A stretch of 64,000 nucleotides of DNA from Cytophagales bacterium (GTDB taxonomy: Bacteria; Bacteroidota; Bacteroidia; Cytophagales; Cyclobacteriaceae). Under the pieces are notes generated by a model. The model was not told where the DNA came from and searched no databases. It saw only the letters and a list, made by a program, of their open reading frames with translations. Made by a program: the position numbers and the translations under genes. Of this stretch, positions 18,708 to 28,762 are shown piece after piece; position 1 is the first letter of the stretch; the number at the start of each line of letters is the position of its first letter. The stretch is taken from assembly GCA_022360015.1 (NCBI GenBank), contig JAKSDQ010000264.1, positions 1 through 64,000 of the forward strand, written 5' to 3'.

Positions 18708-19271
18708 ATGAAATATTTAATCGCCGGATTGGGAAACATCGGTCCTGAATATGAATTAACCAGACATAATATCGGATTTTTGATATTGGATTTCCTGGCA
18801 GGAAAATTTGACGCCGCGTTTGAACTGGAAAGGTTGGCCTGGAAAACTGCCGTAAAACATAAAGCCAGAAATTTCCATCTGATTAAGCCTACCACCTATA
18901 TGAATTTAAGTGGGAAGGCTGTGAATTATTGGATGAAAGAACTGAAAATCCCAAAAGAGAACGTTTTGGTGGTGACAGATGACGTCTCACTGCCTTTCGC
19001 CAAACTGAGAATGCGGGCCAAGGGCTCCAGTGCAGGACACAATGGTTTGAAAAATATTGAGCAAGCTACGGGTGGAAGTGATTTTGCCAGATTGAAATTC
19101 GGCATAGGTAACAATTATCCACAAGGCAAACAGGTGGACTATGTATTAAGCAATTTCAGCCAGCATGAGTTCGCCGAATTGGAAACCCACATTGAAAAAG
19201 CCACAGATATGATACTATCCTTTGGTACTATTGGAATTACACAAACAATGAATCGGTTTAATAAAAATTAA
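18708..19271 (+). CDS. pth: Peptidyl-tRNA hydrolase
   Basis: Releases tRNA from peptidyl-tRNAs that drop off the ribosome. The catalytic and binding residues are intact: Asn10 and His20 in GLGN..TRHNIGF, Asn66 in PTTYMNLSG, Asp92 in VVTDDV, and Asn112 in GSSAGHNGL. At 187 aa the length is normal. It sits 87 bases after rplY with a terminator in the gap, and converges with the DUF4197 gene. Confidence 0.95.
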   Translation: MKYLIAGLGNIGPEYELTRHNIGFLILDFLAGKFDAAFELERLAWKTAVKHKARNFHLIKPTTYMNLSGKAVNYWMKELKIPKENVLVVTDDVSLPFAKLRMRAKGSSAGHNGLKNIEQATGGSDFARLKFGIGNNYPQGKQVDYVLSNFSQHEFAELETHIEKATDMILSFGTIGITQTMNRFNKN

Positions 19272-19301
19272 AATGACAATGAAAATTAAAATGGGTTGTT
19301 G

Positions 19302-20027
19302 TTAATTTCGGTTTCCGAAGACTTTTTTCAGGAGGTCAGTGGTTCTGGCCACGGGGTTTTTGCGGATATTGGCTTCTTCTTCGGCGATCAACAAAAACAA
19401 TCCGTCAATGGCCTTTTCAGTGGCGTAAGCATCCAGATCAGGGTTTACTTTTTTTACCAAAGGAATTTTATTATACCTTGCCGCAAGGTCACCATAATAT
19501 TTCGTGGCATTGACTTTTTGCAGGGCGTTATGAATTATCGGCTGAAATTTTTGCATCAACTGGGAGGAAGTGGTTCTTTTCAGATATTGAGTCGCTGCAT
19601 CATTTTCACCCCTTAAAATACCCCACGCATCTTCAATCGTCATGGATTTGATAGCCGCCACAAATATGGGCTTCGCTTCCTTGGCAGCTTCCTCAGCACC
19701 CCTGTTCAGGGTTTTAACGAATTTATCGACCTCATTTCCTAATCCAATATCCCGCAAGGTGTTTTCCATTTTTTTGGCTTCAGAGGGAAAGGGAATCTTA
19801 ATCTTCGGATTTGAAAAATAACCATTTACCGCTGACGCCCTACCGGCACCTTTGCTTATGCCATTGATCAGGGCTTCCTTCAACCCTCCTGCCACCTCCT
19901 CAGTGGTCAGGGAACTGCCGGACGAACCAAGCAGATCGCCTACTGTTTGCGAAAATTGTTGCTGTGTACAGCCAACCAATAGCATGACAAAAACTGCCAA
20001 ACTCCTTCCGATTTTTGTAATTTCCAT
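19302..20027 (-). CDS. DUF4197 lipoprotein
   Basis: 241-aa protein with a lipoprotein signal (VMLLVGC, lipidated Cys20) and a DUF4197 domain covering most of the mature chain, seen in EVAGGLKEALINGISKGAGRAS and the helical repeats after it. The family is found in Bacteroidota and Proteobacteria as a periplasm-facing helical protein of unknown function. It appears monocistronic and converges with pth. Confidence 0.85.
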   Translation of the reverse strand: MEITKIGRSLAVFVMLLVGCTQQQFSQTVGDLLGSSGSSLTTEEVAGGLKEALINGISKGAGRASAVNGYFSNPKIKIPFPSEAKKMENTLRDIGLGNEVDKFVKTLNRGAEEAAKEAKPIFVAAIKSMTIEDAWGILRGENDAATQYLKRTTSSQLMQKFQPIIHNALQKVNATKYYGDLAARYNKIPLVKKVNPDLDAYATEKAIDGLFLLIAEEEANIRKNPVARTTDLLKKVFGNRN

Positions 20028-20251
20028 GAATGATATTGATTTGTTTTAAAACAGATTTTTAATCTTCCCACGAAAACCCTGCCAGTTATCGCTTGCCCAA
20101 AATTAAATGGAAGTCTGTTCTTATTAAACAGCTTCGCAGTGATTCCGGTTCAGGTTAAAAATAGTTAATTTGGATTGAAATAGTAAAATAATTATTTGAA
20201 GTGTGAGTGTGGGTGTGAGGGGGGGCTTATCGCTTTGTGGGAATGGAGGGT

Positions 20252-21274
20252 TTAGAGGTGATAGGATAGGCCAAAATTTATGCTGAGGTTGTTCGGCTTG
20301 ATGTAAACAGGCGATGATTCATTTTCATTGATAAACGATGAGTAGTTAAACGTAGGCTGTAATATTAAATCCAGTTGAGGCAATAACCTGTAGTCAAGCT
20401 TATAAAAAACGGATATAACGGAGAAGTGGCTTTTGAGTTTTATGTTTTCTGAAAATTCGGGCACCACGGCGAAGGAAGTAGTTTCAGTGTTAGCACTGAG
20501 CGTTTGATAGCCTGTAATCGTTTTTTCCGTAAAATTAAAGGACTCATTGGCCCAGGCATATATCAATCCCGCAGAAAACTCAAGGTTTTTTCGATACCGC
20601 ACCGTACCTCCAATAGCCGCTTTATGGCCCAATCTTTCGCCAGAAATAGCAGATCGCTCCTCTAAACTGCTGATGACAAGGTTATCAGAGGTGTTTGTCT
20701 GAAAATTATGATAAAAGAGGCTGGGCATAGCCATGGCAAATAGTTCAAATCTTTTTGTTCGTTTTTCAATGATCGGTTCTTCAGCCTGCGCCGGGGCCTG
20801 CAGGGGTTGGCTTTTTAAGGGGATGGTAACTGCTTTTAGTGGCAGCAGCGTGAATTCGGCTATTTCAGGCCCTTTAAGTGGCAATTTGGAGGCAGATAAC
20901 ACCGGAAGGTGGTATTCTGCCGTCGGTTGTTGCTTTATATATGTCGGTTCGTCCGGTTCTTGAAGCAATAATTTCTTTTCAGATGATGCTTGAAAAGAAT
21001 TATTAGGCATGTACTTCAGTAAGGCACCTTCCAGGTTCTCTAAACGGCCGTTATTCGGGGATGTAACGATGTTAAGATGAACAGGTTGGTTGCTTTCGAT
21101 ACCATTTGTTACATCAATGATGGCCATGGAACCGGCACTTAAAAAACTCTCACTATCAAAATCGGTAATCTCCGTTTGAGGAAGCTGGTCATCATCCAGT
21201 TTATCACAACCCGGAAATACCAATACAGATACTGCTACAATGGTTAAGTTAATTTTTATTTTTCGAATAATCAT
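20252..21274 (-). CDS. Hypothetical lipoprotein with barrel-like C-terminus
   Basis: 340-aa protein of no recognised family. The N-terminal signal ends in a lipobox (VFPGC, Cys23). Residues about 45-100 resemble an Ig/cadherin-like module (GSMAIIDVTNG, NNGRLENLEGALLKYMPNNSF). Residues about 100-175 form a proline-rich, low-complexity linker. The rest has alternating strands ending in a C-terminal SINFGLSYHL strand, as in outer-membrane beta-barrels. A lipid anchor on a predicted barrel protein is unusual. It diverges from cinA and appears to stand alone. Confidence 0.6.
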   Translation of the reverse strand: MIIRKIKINLTIVAVSVLVFPGCDKLDDDQLPQTEITDFDSESFLSAGSMAIIDVTNGIESNQPVHLNIVTSPNNGRLENLEGALLKYMPNNSFQASSEKKLLLQEPDEPTYIKQQPTAEYHLPVLSASKLPLKGPEIAEFTLLPLKAVTIPLKSQPLQAPAQAEEPIIEKRTKRFELFAMAMPSLFYHNFQTNTSDNLVISSLEERSAISGERLGHKAAIGGTVRYRKNLEFSAGLIYAWANESFNFTEKTITGYQTLSANTETTSFAVVPEFSENIKLKSHFSVISVFYKLDYRLLPQLDLILQPTFNYSSFINENESSPVYIKPNNLSINFGLSYHL

Positions 21275-21393
21275 TAGACAGGTATTTTGAAATCATTAAT
21301 CTTTTCAAAAGGCCGAGACAATGATATGATCGAATTGGTTGCATGACCTGAAAATTAATGAATGGTTACAACCCGGATTAGCCGTTAAAATAA

Positions 21394-21401
21394 TATATTT
21401 G
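21394..21401 (+). promoter_or_regulatory. Candidate -7 box (TATATTTG) for cinA
   Basis: Exact TAnnTTTG match 31 bases before the cinA ATG, leaving a leader of about 25 bases. No clear -33 element. Confidence 0.5.
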
Positions 21402-21432
21402 GGTCATTCAAAACTTGAAAAATTGATTTTAA

Positions 21433-22695
21433 ATGAGCCAGGTACCTGCAGAATTAATCAGTATTGGCGATGAATTGCTTTATGGGCAGATTGTAGACAC
21501 AAACAGTCAATGGATGAGCGCGGAATTGGATAAAATAGGCATAAAAGTAATAAGAAAGACTACGGTCGGCGACGTTGAATCCGAAATTCTCCGGGCCTTC
21601 GGAGAGGCAGAAGGCAGGGCCGACGTTATCCTGATCAGCGGCGGACTGGGACCTACTAACGACGACCTGACCAAACCCTGCCTCGCAAAATACTTTAACG
21701 CTACAATTTCATTGCATCCGCAAGCGCTCAAAGAACTGACGCATTTGTTCGAAAGCCGGGGATTCACCTTAAACGAGCGAAACAAAAAACAGGCGGAGTT
21801 ACCAGACAAGTGCACCATGGTTCGTAACAGGCTGGGCAGTGCGCCAGGTATGTGGTTTGAGAGGAACCGGAAAATTTTTGTCTCGATGCCAGGCGTACCT
21901 CACGAAATGAAAGAGATGATGCAGCGTGAGGTACTACCAAAAGTAAAGGCATTTTACCAAACACCGACTATACTTCATAAAATGATTAAGACGGCCGGCA
22001 TCGGAGAGTCATGGCTGGCTGATAAAATCAAGGATTGGGAAAGTAATTTACCGCCGCACCTGAAGCTGGCCTATTTGCCCGGGTTAATGCAAGTGAGGCT
22101 CAGGTTAACCGGCACAGGCCCTGACCGGCCCATCCTGGAGCAGGAAATCGAACGGGAAATCGCTAAATTATTGCCACTTATTGATCCATTTATCTTTGGT
22201 TTTGACAGCGAGACCCTGGAATCCGCCATAGGAAAAATACTGGTTGAACAGCAAAAGACCCTGGCAACCGCTGAAAGTTGTACGGGAGGGCACATTGCGC
22301 AAACCATCACCAGCATTGCGGGTAGCTCGAGATACTTCAACGGTGGGGTTGTGCCTTATCATAATGACATGAAAGTAAACCTCCTCCATGTTAATCCCGA
22401 AACGTTAAAAAAACATGGCGCCGTAAGCGAGCAAACGGTGATAGAAATGGCCAATAATGTAAGAGATGTTTTTAAAACAGATATTGGCCTGTCCAGCAGT
22501 GGTATTGCGGGACCTGGCGGAGGTACCAAAGAAAAACCGGTAGGGTTAATCTGGATTGCCTATGCCGACGGGGATAAAACTATTACTAAAAAACTACAAT
22601 TGGGCGATCAGCGACTGATTAATATACAGCGCACCACGATAGCGGCTTTGTACCTGTTATGGCAAAGTTTAACACAAAAAAATAGAGAAAAATAG
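21433..22695 (+). CDS. cinA: CinA-family protein (molybdopterin-binding domain plus NMN amidohydrolase)
   Basis: Two-domain 420-aa protein. Residues about 5-170 are the MoaB/MogA-like domain, called COG1058, with ADP-ribose pyrophosphatase activity in characterised members (ISGGLGPTNDDLTK). Residues about 255-415 are the PncC nicotinamide-mononucleotide deamidase domain, with its signature ATAESCTGG and the SSGIAGPGGGTKEKPVG loop. The pairing suggests a role in pyridine nucleotide repair and recycling. A competence role is known only from some organisms. The E2 gene follows after 57 bases. Confidence 0.94.
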   Translation: MSQVPAELISIGDELLYGQIVDTNSQWMSAELDKIGIKVIRKTTVGDVESEILRAFGEAEGRADVILISGGLGPTNDDLTKPCLAKYFNATISLHPQALKELTHLFESRGFTLNERNKKQAELPDKCTMVRNRLGSAPGMWFERNRKIFVSMPGVPHEMKEMMQREVLPKVKAFYQTPTILHKMIKTAGIGESWLADKIKDWESNLPPHLKLAYLPGLMQVRLRLTGTGPDRPILEQEIEREIAKLLPLIDPFIFGFDSETLESAIGKILVEQQKTLATAESCTGGHIAQTITSIAGSSRYFNGGVVPYHNDMKVNLLHVNPETLKKHGAVSEQTVIEMANNVRDVFKTDIGLSSSGIAGPGGGTKEKPVGLIWIAYADGDKTITKKLQLGDQRLINIQRTTIAALYLLWQSLTQKNREK

Positions 22696-22704
22696 TGAAT
22701 TTGC

Positions 22705-22712
22705 TATTTTTG
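22705..22712 (+). promoter_or_regulatory. Candidate -7 box (TATTTTTG) for the E2 gene
   Basis: Exact TAnnTTTG match just after the cinA stop and 41 bases before the E2 ATG. It suggests the E2 gene can be transcribed separately from cinA. Confidence 0.35.
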
Positions 22713-22752
22713 CAGCAAACAAACATAAATCTGTAAAGAAACAACTATCCAA

Positions 22753-24102
22753 ATGGCACTTGTAGAAATGGTCATGCCCAAAATGGGTGAAAGTATAATG
22801 GAAGGCACTATTTTAACGTGGCTCAAAAAAGTTGGTGACAAAATAGAGCAGGACGAATCCGTCCTGGAAGTAGCTACTGACAAAGTGGATACGGAAATTC
22901 CGGCCTCTCACGAGGGGGTCTTGAAGGAAATTCTGGCCGGGGAAGGTGAGGTGGTGGAAGTAGGCAAACCCATCGCCATTATCAGTACGGAAGGTGATGA
23001 CCAGGAACCGGTAATGACACCCGCCGGTGAAGCTGCCAAGGTGGAAATTAAACACGAACAGGAATCTAAACCGGCCGGGGCGGATAATGGAAACGGAAGC
23101 ACCACGCAACCACTCGAAGTTCCCGCAGCAGGCAGATTCTATTCGCCGCTGGTTTTAAATATTGCCAGGCAGGAAAACATCCCTATGCAGGAGTTGGAAA
23201 AGATTTCCGGAACCGGAAAAGAAGGCCGGGTTACTAAAAAGGACATACTGGCTTATCTCCGACACAGGGAAAAATCAACGGCTATTGAAGAGGTGCCTTC
23301 GCAAGGAAATGGTGCTATCGAGGTGGTACCTCCTGTGGTTCAACCTGCCGAAACAGAGCTTGCCAAACCCAGGGTACAGGTATCGGTAAACGCCGACGAC
23401 GAGATTATCGAAATGGACAGAATGCGAAAGATGATCGCCGAACGTATGGTGGCATCCAAAAGAATTTCCCCGCATGTGACTTCTTTCGTAGAGGCCGATG
23501 TTACAGACATCGTATACTGGAGAAACAGGGTCAAAAATGAATTTAAGAGGAAGGAAGGTGACAATCTGACCTTCACGCCCATTTTTATAGAAGCGGTGGT
23601 CAAGGCAATTAAAGACTACCCCATGGTGAATGTCTCTGTAGATGGGGATAAAATCATCAAAAGAAAAGACATTAATATCGGTATGGCTGTCGCGTTACCC
23701 TCAGGGAATCTCATCGTTCCGGTTATCAGGCACGCCGACCAGCTTAACATGATCGGCTTAACCAAAAGGGTCAATGACCTGGCAAAAAGAGCCCGCGACA
23801 ATAAGCTGACTCCTGACGAGCTTTCAGGTGGCACCTATTCGATATCGAACGTCGGCTCATTTGGTAATGTGATGGGTACGCCCATCATCGTGCAACCACA
23901 AGTGGCTATTCTGGCTTTGGGTGCTATTGTGAAAAAACCTGCGGTGATCGAAACCAACAACGGTGATGCCATCGCCATCAGGCACAAGATGTTTTTATCC
24001 CATTCGTACGACCACCGCGTGGTAGACGGTGCCCTCGGCGGCATGTTCGTACGCAGGGTGGCTGATTATCTGGAAAGATTCGATAGTAATCGCAACATTT
24101 AA
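22753..24102 (+). CDS. 2-oxo acid dehydrogenase complex E2, dihydrolipoyl acyltransferase
   Basis: Core acyltransferase of a 2-oxoacid dehydrogenase complex, 449 aa. It has an N-terminal lipoyl domain with the lipoylated Lys44 in EVATDKVDTEIPAS, a flexible Ala/Pro/Glu-rich linker, a peripheral-subunit-binding domain (about 133-172; SPLVLNIARQENIP..GKEGRVTKKDIL), a second linker and the catalytic domain ending in HSYDHRVVDGALGG. The motifs do not decide between pyruvate, branched-chain and 2-oxoglutarate complexes. No E1 or E3 gene is nearby; separately placed E2 genes are common in Bacteroidota. Confidence 0.93.
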   Translation: MALVEMVMPKMGESIMEGTILTWLKKVGDKIEQDESVLEVATDKVDTEIPASHEGVLKEILAGEGEVVEVGKPIAIISTEGDDQEPVMTPAGEAAKVEIKHEQESKPAGADNGNGSTTQPLEVPAAGRFYSPLVLNIARQENIPMQELEKISGTGKEGRVTKKDILAYLRHREKSTAIEEVPSQGNGAIEVVPPVVQPAETELAKPRVQVSVNADDEIIEMDRMRKMIAERMVASKRISPHVTSFVEADVTDIVYWRNRVKNEFKRKEGDNLTFTPIFIEAVVKAIKDYPMVNVSVDGDKIIKRKDINIGMAVALPSGNLIVPVIRHADQLNMIGLTKRVNDLAKRARDNKLTPDELSGGTYSISNVGSFGNVMGTPIIVQPQVAILALGAIVKKPAVIETNNGDAIAIRHKMFLSHSYDHRVVDGALGGMFVRRVADYLERFDSNRNI

Positions 24103-24162
24103 GACGAGAAGTGGTTGCCGCTTGTTAAGCACCTACACCAACTACCACCTCATGCCGGCCCC

Positions 24163-25461
24163 TTATTGATTGGCCTCAAAAGCTACTTCAATCATTTCCC
24201 TCACAAAATTCGGCAGGGCGAAGGCGGCTTTGTGGATATGCGGGTTGTAATAGTTTAAGGAGTTAGCCATGACAAAAGATTCCACCTTTTGATTATCAAA
24301 ATTCCTGATGGGGTGTTTTCCGTCCTTGGTCGAGTAGGAAAAGCTCCACATGCCGGTGGGATAAGAAGGGATATAAGCCAAATAACAATGAACATGGGAA
24401 GGGCCGAATATTTCCCTGTAGCAGGTATAGATTTCCTTAAAAACCTTGTTATTAAATCTTGGAGACTCACTTTGCGTAACCATCACACCGGCTGGTTGAA
24501 GGATTCTGTAGACATCCCGGTAAAAAGCCTCGGTAAAAAGTCCTTCACTGGGCCCTACTGGATCGGTAGAGTCCACGATCACAAGGTCAAAGGATTCATC
24601 GGCACGCTTACTGACATATTTAATGCCATCGTCAATGATCAGGTTCAGTTTTGGATGATTCAGGGCCGAGGAGATGCCTGGCAGATATCTTTTGGACGCC
24701 TCGACCACTTTATTGTCAATTTCTACCATCACCAACTCTTCGATGCCGGGGTGTTTTAACAGCTCCCTGGCCGTGCCACCATCCCCACCGCCGATAATCA
24801 AGGCCTTACGTACCTGACCGTGTGTTAACATGGGCACGTGGGCGATCATTTCATGGTAAACATATTCGTCCTTTTCAGTACACATCACCAGACCGTCCAA
24901 AGTGAGCATATTGCCGTAGGCCAGGGTTTCGTAAACCTCTACCTTTTGATAATCCGACTGCTCCTCATATAACTTTCCATGATGTTTCAGAGACAGGGCG
25001 ATGTTTTCATCCCTTTCAGTAAACCAGATGTCCCTGGTTCTTTTAGGGATGCTATCTCCGGCGCTTTTTTCATCCCTTAAAGCGTGTAAGTCCAGCTCCC
25101 TCTTTTTAAGCAGATTCATCTCGCCCCGCCTCATTTCCACTGCCGAACCGTGGCTGGCCTTAAAGGAATTTTTCAGGTATTCATATGAAACCCACGGATC
25201 GACTGTATCTCCGCAGGTAAATAGATCCACCGAAGCGTAACCATATTCAGGCCAGGTGTGGATGGCCAGATGGCTTTCCTGGATTACCACCACTCCTGAT
25301 ACACCATATGGCGAAAAGTGGTGAAAAGTAGTGTTAATAACGGTTGCTCCTGCAGTGCGGGCCGCTGTTTCCATATGTTGCTCTATGTGCACCACGCTGT
25401 TTAGAATCCCAGGCTCGCAGTTATAGAATTCCACAATAATATGTCTTCCCAACGTACTCAT
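24163..25461 (-). CDS. SpeD-SpeE fusion: S-adenosylmethionine decarboxylase / spermidine synthase
   Basis: One 432-aa chain carries two consecutive polyamine enzymes. Residues 1-115 are a prokaryotic (class 1B) AdoMet decarboxylase. The self-cleavage site Glu62-Ser63 lies in [12 protein letters not shown], with His68 and Cys83 (FTCGD) at the same numbers as in the Thermotoga enzyme. Residues about 145-430 are a spermidine synthase (aminopropyltransferase) with GGGDGG (224-229), Glu247/Asp249 in VEIDN and the catalytic Asp297 in VDSTDPVGP. Autocleavage should leave a 62-residue beta chain and an alpha chain that includes the whole aminopropyltransferase. The fusion would hand decarboxylated AdoMet to the transferase. 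Fusions of these activities are known in other bacteria. The frame is continuous, so this is not a sequencing join. Confidence 0.93.
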   Translation of the reverse strand: MSTLGRHIIVEFYNCEPGILNSVVHIEQHMETAARTAGATVINTTFHHFSPYGVSGVVVIQESHLAIHTWPEYGYASVDLFTCGDTVDPWVSYEYLKNSFKASHGSAVEMRRGEMNLLKKRELDLHALRDEKSAGDSIPKRTRDIWFTERDENIALSLKHHGKLYEEQSDYQKVEVYETLAYGNMLTLDGLVMCTEKDEYVYHEMIAHVPMLTHGQVRKALIIGGGDGGTARELLKHPGIEELVMVEIDNKVVEASKRYLPGISSALNHPKLNLIIDDGIKYVSKRADESFDLVIVDSTDPVGPSEGLFTEAFYRDVYRILQPAGVMVTQSESPRFNNKVFKEIYTCYREIFGPSHVHCYLAYIPSYPTGMWSFSYSTKDGKHPIRNFDNQKVESFVMANSLNYYNPHIHKAAFALPNFVREMIEVAFEANQ

Positions 25462-25567
25462 TTCAAACGATTTAAAAGGATTTTATTACGGTTAAACCAC
25501 TACATTTTACAAATAGGTAAATATGCTGCAAAAATGAGATCATAAATCCACTTAAACAAAAGAATAG

Positions 25568-26062
25568 TTAATTATATTGGGGGTTATAATAGACATCGAT
25601 ATCTCCCAATCCTGCCGAAGCCTCTTTCCAGCTCGGAAGGTCGAACATGATCACAGCCATGCTTGCCGGCGACATGCTGTCAATTAGATTACCGGTTAAA
25701 TATTCGGCAAAATAGGTGATCACCGGGTTATGGCCAATAATAAACACCCTTTTCCAGTGGTCTTTAAACCCGTTGACAAGTGCCAGCAGGCTTCTTGGCG
25801 AAGACTCGTAAAGTTGTTTATCAAATTTTATCTTGTTAACGTCAAAATTTATTTTCTCCGCAATGGTAGTAGCCGTAATCTTAGCCCTGACCGCCGAACT
25901 TGAAAAAATTGCGTCCGGATGCAAACTTTTCTTCAATAAATGCATTCCTAATTGAGAGGCATCGATTATGCCTTTATTGGTAAGTGTACGGTCAAAATCT
26001 TTTTGCCCTTGTGCTGACTCGGAGGCCTGCGCATGGCGAATCAAAAGTAATTGTTTGGTCAT
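25568..26062 (-). CDS. SixA-like histidine phosphatase
   Basis: 164-aa small histidine phosphatase of the SixA (phosphohistidine phosphatase) branch. The catalytic RHA/RHG motif is at LLIRHAQAS, close to the N-terminus, and the second histidine is in IIGHNPVITYF. The ATG at 26062 was chosen because the motif normally lies within the first dozen residues; an in-frame start at 26104 would add 14. SixA acts on phosphohistidine in phosphorelays or the nitrogen phosphotransferase system; the target here is unknown. It diverges from topA. Confidence 0.88.
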   Translation of the reverse strand: MTKQLLLIRHAQASESAQGQKDFDRTLTNKGIIDASQLGMHLLKKSLHPDAIFSSSAVRAKITATTIAEKINFDVNKIKFDKQLYESSPRSLLALVNGFKDHWKRVFIIGHNPVITYFAEYLTGNLIDSMSPASMAVIMFDLPSWKEASAGLGDIDVYYNPQYN

Positions 26063-26200
26063 TATGTTTTGGTTTATGCTTAAAAATTTAAATAATAATG
26101 GCACATTTTCCTACCATTTCATAGAGTATAATTCATTTTGGCCGTTGCTTTTTTTCAAAAAAAATATTGATATTTGAACGAAACACTAAAAAAAATTAGT

Positions 26201-28516
26201 ATGCCCAAGAAACTCGTCATCGTAGAGTCACCAGCTAAGGCCAAAACTATTGAAGGCTACTTAGGATCTGATTTCAAAGTAACTTCGAGCTACGGCCACG
26301 TCCGGGATTTGAAGAAGGGTGACAAAGCCATAGACATTGAGAATGGATTCAAGCCAACCTACGTGGTCTCAAGCGATAAAAAAGATGTAATTAAAGAATT
26401 GAAAAAACTGGTCAGGGATGCCGAAACAGTTTACCTCGCCAGTGATGATGACCGTGAGGGTGAAGCCATCTCCTGGCATTTGAAAGAAGTATTGGATCTC
26501 GATGACTCAAAAGCACGCAGAATCGTATTCCGGGAAATTACCAAAAATGCCATATTGAATGCCTTACAAAACCCCAGAGGTATCGACCATGACCTTGTCA
26601 ATGCGCAACAGGCCCGGCGAATCCTTGACAGGCTCGTTGGCTTTGAGTTGTCCCCTATTCTCTGGAAAAAGATAAAAACCGGGCTTTCTGCAGGCAGGGT
26701 TCAATCAGTGGCTGTCAGACTGGTAGTTGAAAGAGAAAGGGATATTGACAAGTTTGAGGTAAAGTCATCGTACAAAGTGACAGCAACCTTTTTGCTGGAT
26801 CAGGGAAAAGAGCTCGCAGCCGATTTATCCACCAGGTTTACCACTGAGGAAGAAGCACTTTCCTTTCTTGAAAAGTGCAAGGGTGCTGAATTTTCCATCA
26901 AAAATCTGGAAAAGAAACCGGCCAAAAAATCTCCGGCACCACCGTTTACCACCTCTACTTTACAGCAAGAGGCCAGCAGAAAGCTGGGCTTTTCGGTGGC
27001 CCAAACCATGACCCTGGCACAAAAGCTCTACGAAAACGGTAAAATCTCCTACATGAGGACAGATTCGCTCAATTTATCGGATGATGCAGTGGCCGGCGCC
27101 AGTGCTGAAATAAGAAGTGCTTTTGGAGATAAATACCTCAAGACCAGGAAATTTAAAACAAAATCCAAAAGCGCTCAGGAAGCACATGAAGCCATAAGGC
27201 CAACGGATTTTTCAGCAAAGGAAGCCGGTAATGACCGCAATGAAAAAAGACTTTATGAATTGATATGGAAACGCGCCATCGCCTCGCAAATGGCCGAGGC
27301 ATCGCTGGAAAAAACCATTGCTACCATCGATGTATCCACCGTGGAACAGGACTTTATCGCTTCAGGCGAAGTAATTACTTTTGATGGCTTTTTGAAAGTG
27401 TATATTGAGTCCACAGATGACGAAATTCAGGATGAAGAGAATAAGGGGATGCTCCCTCCACTGGCAATAGGGCAAATGCTTGACCTGGACCATATCAGAG
27501 CAAGACAGGGATTCTCAAGGCCACCGGCAAGATTTACCGAGGCAAGCCTTGTAAAGCATTTGGAAGAGATGGGGATCGGCAGGCCTTCTACCTATGCCCC
27601 CACTATATCCACCATTCAAAAAAGGGGGTATGTAGAAAAGGAATCAAGACCGGGAAAGGAAAGAAAATACAAGGAGTTAATTTTAAAGGATGGTACCATT
27701 CAAAGTATGGAAAAAGAAGAAATAGCCGGTACCGAAAAAAACAAGTTATTCCCAACCAATACTGCCATGGTTGTCAATGACTTCCTGGTTACACACTTCC
27801 CGGATGTGACTGATTACTCTTTTACCGCAGAGGTGGAAAAAGAGCTGGATGATATTGCCGAGGGCAATTTTTCCTGGGACAATATGATAGATGTTTTTTA
27901 TGGAAAATTTCATCCGAAAGTTGAAAGCACAGAAAATATTGAAAGATCGCAGGTCGGTTCTTCCAGGGAAATCGGTGTCGATCCGGCCAGCGGTAAAAAA
28001 GTTTATGCCAAGCTGGGTAAATTCGGTCCTTACGTGCAGATCGGAGAAAATGATGATGACCCAAAACCCAGATATGCCAGCCTCAGGACAGGACAGTTTA
28101 TTGAAAGCATAAAAATTGAAGAGGCCCTGGAGCTGTTCAAACTTCCCCGGGAAATTGGGGAATTTGAAGGGGAAATGATGATTGCGGCCATCGGTAAATT
28201 CGGGCCTTACATCCGTCATAACGGAAAGTTTTACTCCATAGGCAAAGATCAGGATCCGCTTAGTATCTCTGAAGAAGAGGCAGTTGAGTTAATTCATGCC
28301 AAGAGGAAAGCTGATGCGGAAAAATTCATCAAAGTTTTTGAAGAAAATCCGGAAGTACAAGTTTTAAAGGGCAGGTATGGCCCATATATCAAAGTAGGAA
28401 AGAAAAATGTAAAAATCCCAAAAGGCAAGGAGCCGGAGGACCTGACCCTGGAGGAGTGCCTGGAACTGGCAGAAAAAGCCCCGGCCAGGGGCAAAAGAGC
28501 TGCCAGAAAAAAATAA
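26201..28516 (+). CDS. topA: DNA topoisomerase I
   Basis: Type IA topoisomerase that relaxes negative supercoils, 771 aa. The TOPRIM domain has Glu9 in VESPAKAKT and the acidic SDDDREGEA cluster (81-89). The nucleophile is Tyr284 in KISYMRTDS. Instead of C4 zinc fingers, the C-terminus has three repeats centred on GKFGPY or GRYGPY (Toprim C-terminal repeats) and a Lys/Arg tail. The ATG at 26201 begins the conserved MPKKLVIVESPAK; an in-frame TTG at 26174 is less likely. The gene diverges from sixA and appears to be transcribed alone. Confidence 0.96.
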   Translation: MPKKLVIVESPAKAKTIEGYLGSDFKVTSSYGHVRDLKKGDKAIDIENGFKPTYVVSSDKKDVIKELKKLVRDAETVYLASDDDREGEAISWHLKEVLDLDDSKARRIVFREITKNAILNALQNPRGIDHDLVNAQQARRILDRLVGFELSPILWKKIKTGLSAGRVQSVAVRLVVERERDIDKFEVKSSYKVTATFLLDQGKELAADLSTRFTTEEEALSFLEKCKGAEFSIKNLEKKPAKKSPAPPFTTSTLQQEASRKLGFSVAQTMTLAQKLYENGKISYMRTDSLNLSDDAVAGASAEIRSAFGDKYLKTRKFKTKSKSAQEAHEAIRPTDFSAKEAGNDRNEKRLYELIWKRAIASQMAEASLEKTIATIDVSTVEQDFIASGEVITFDGFLKVYIESTDDEIQDEENKGMLPPLAIGQMLDLDHIRARQGFSRPPARFTEASLVKHLEEMGIGRPSTYAPTISTIQKRGYVEKESRPGKERKYKELILKDGTIQSMEKEEIAGTEKNKLFPTNTAMVVNDFLVTHFPDVTDYSFTAEVEKELDDIAEGNFSWDNMIDVFYGKFHPKVESTENIERSQVGSSREIGVDPASGKKVYAKLGKFGPYVQIGENDDDPKPRYASLRTGQFIESIKIEEALELFKLPREIGEFEGEMMIAAIGKFGPYIRHNGKFYSIGKDQDPLSISEEEAVELIHAKRKADAEKFIKVFEENPEVQVLKGRYGPYIKVGKKNVKIPKGKEPEDLTLEECLELAEKAPARGKRAARKK

Positions 28517-28762
28517 TAACCCCAGGTTAATAGCTTGCCAGGGCCAAAAACATTTTAATGCCATTAGTCCAAAGAGCGACAGCAGAAATACAACGGGCGC
28601 CTATAGCCGGTCAAAACATTGATTTGTTGGCAAACTGTCTATTTAACATATAGTGCCCTGCGTAAACCCACTGCTTACGATCAGGCGTTTGCTTCGGATT
28701 AATCTTATATATTATTGAGAGGTCAGCTTTTTTTGCCCGTGAAAAAAAAGTAAATTAGCCCT

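Noticed and set aside
20197-20226. GTGTGAGTGTGGGTGTGAG followed by a G-run downstream of the barrel lipoprotein gene
   Set aside because: A short imperfect simple-sequence tract in a gap; no phase-variable gene starts there.
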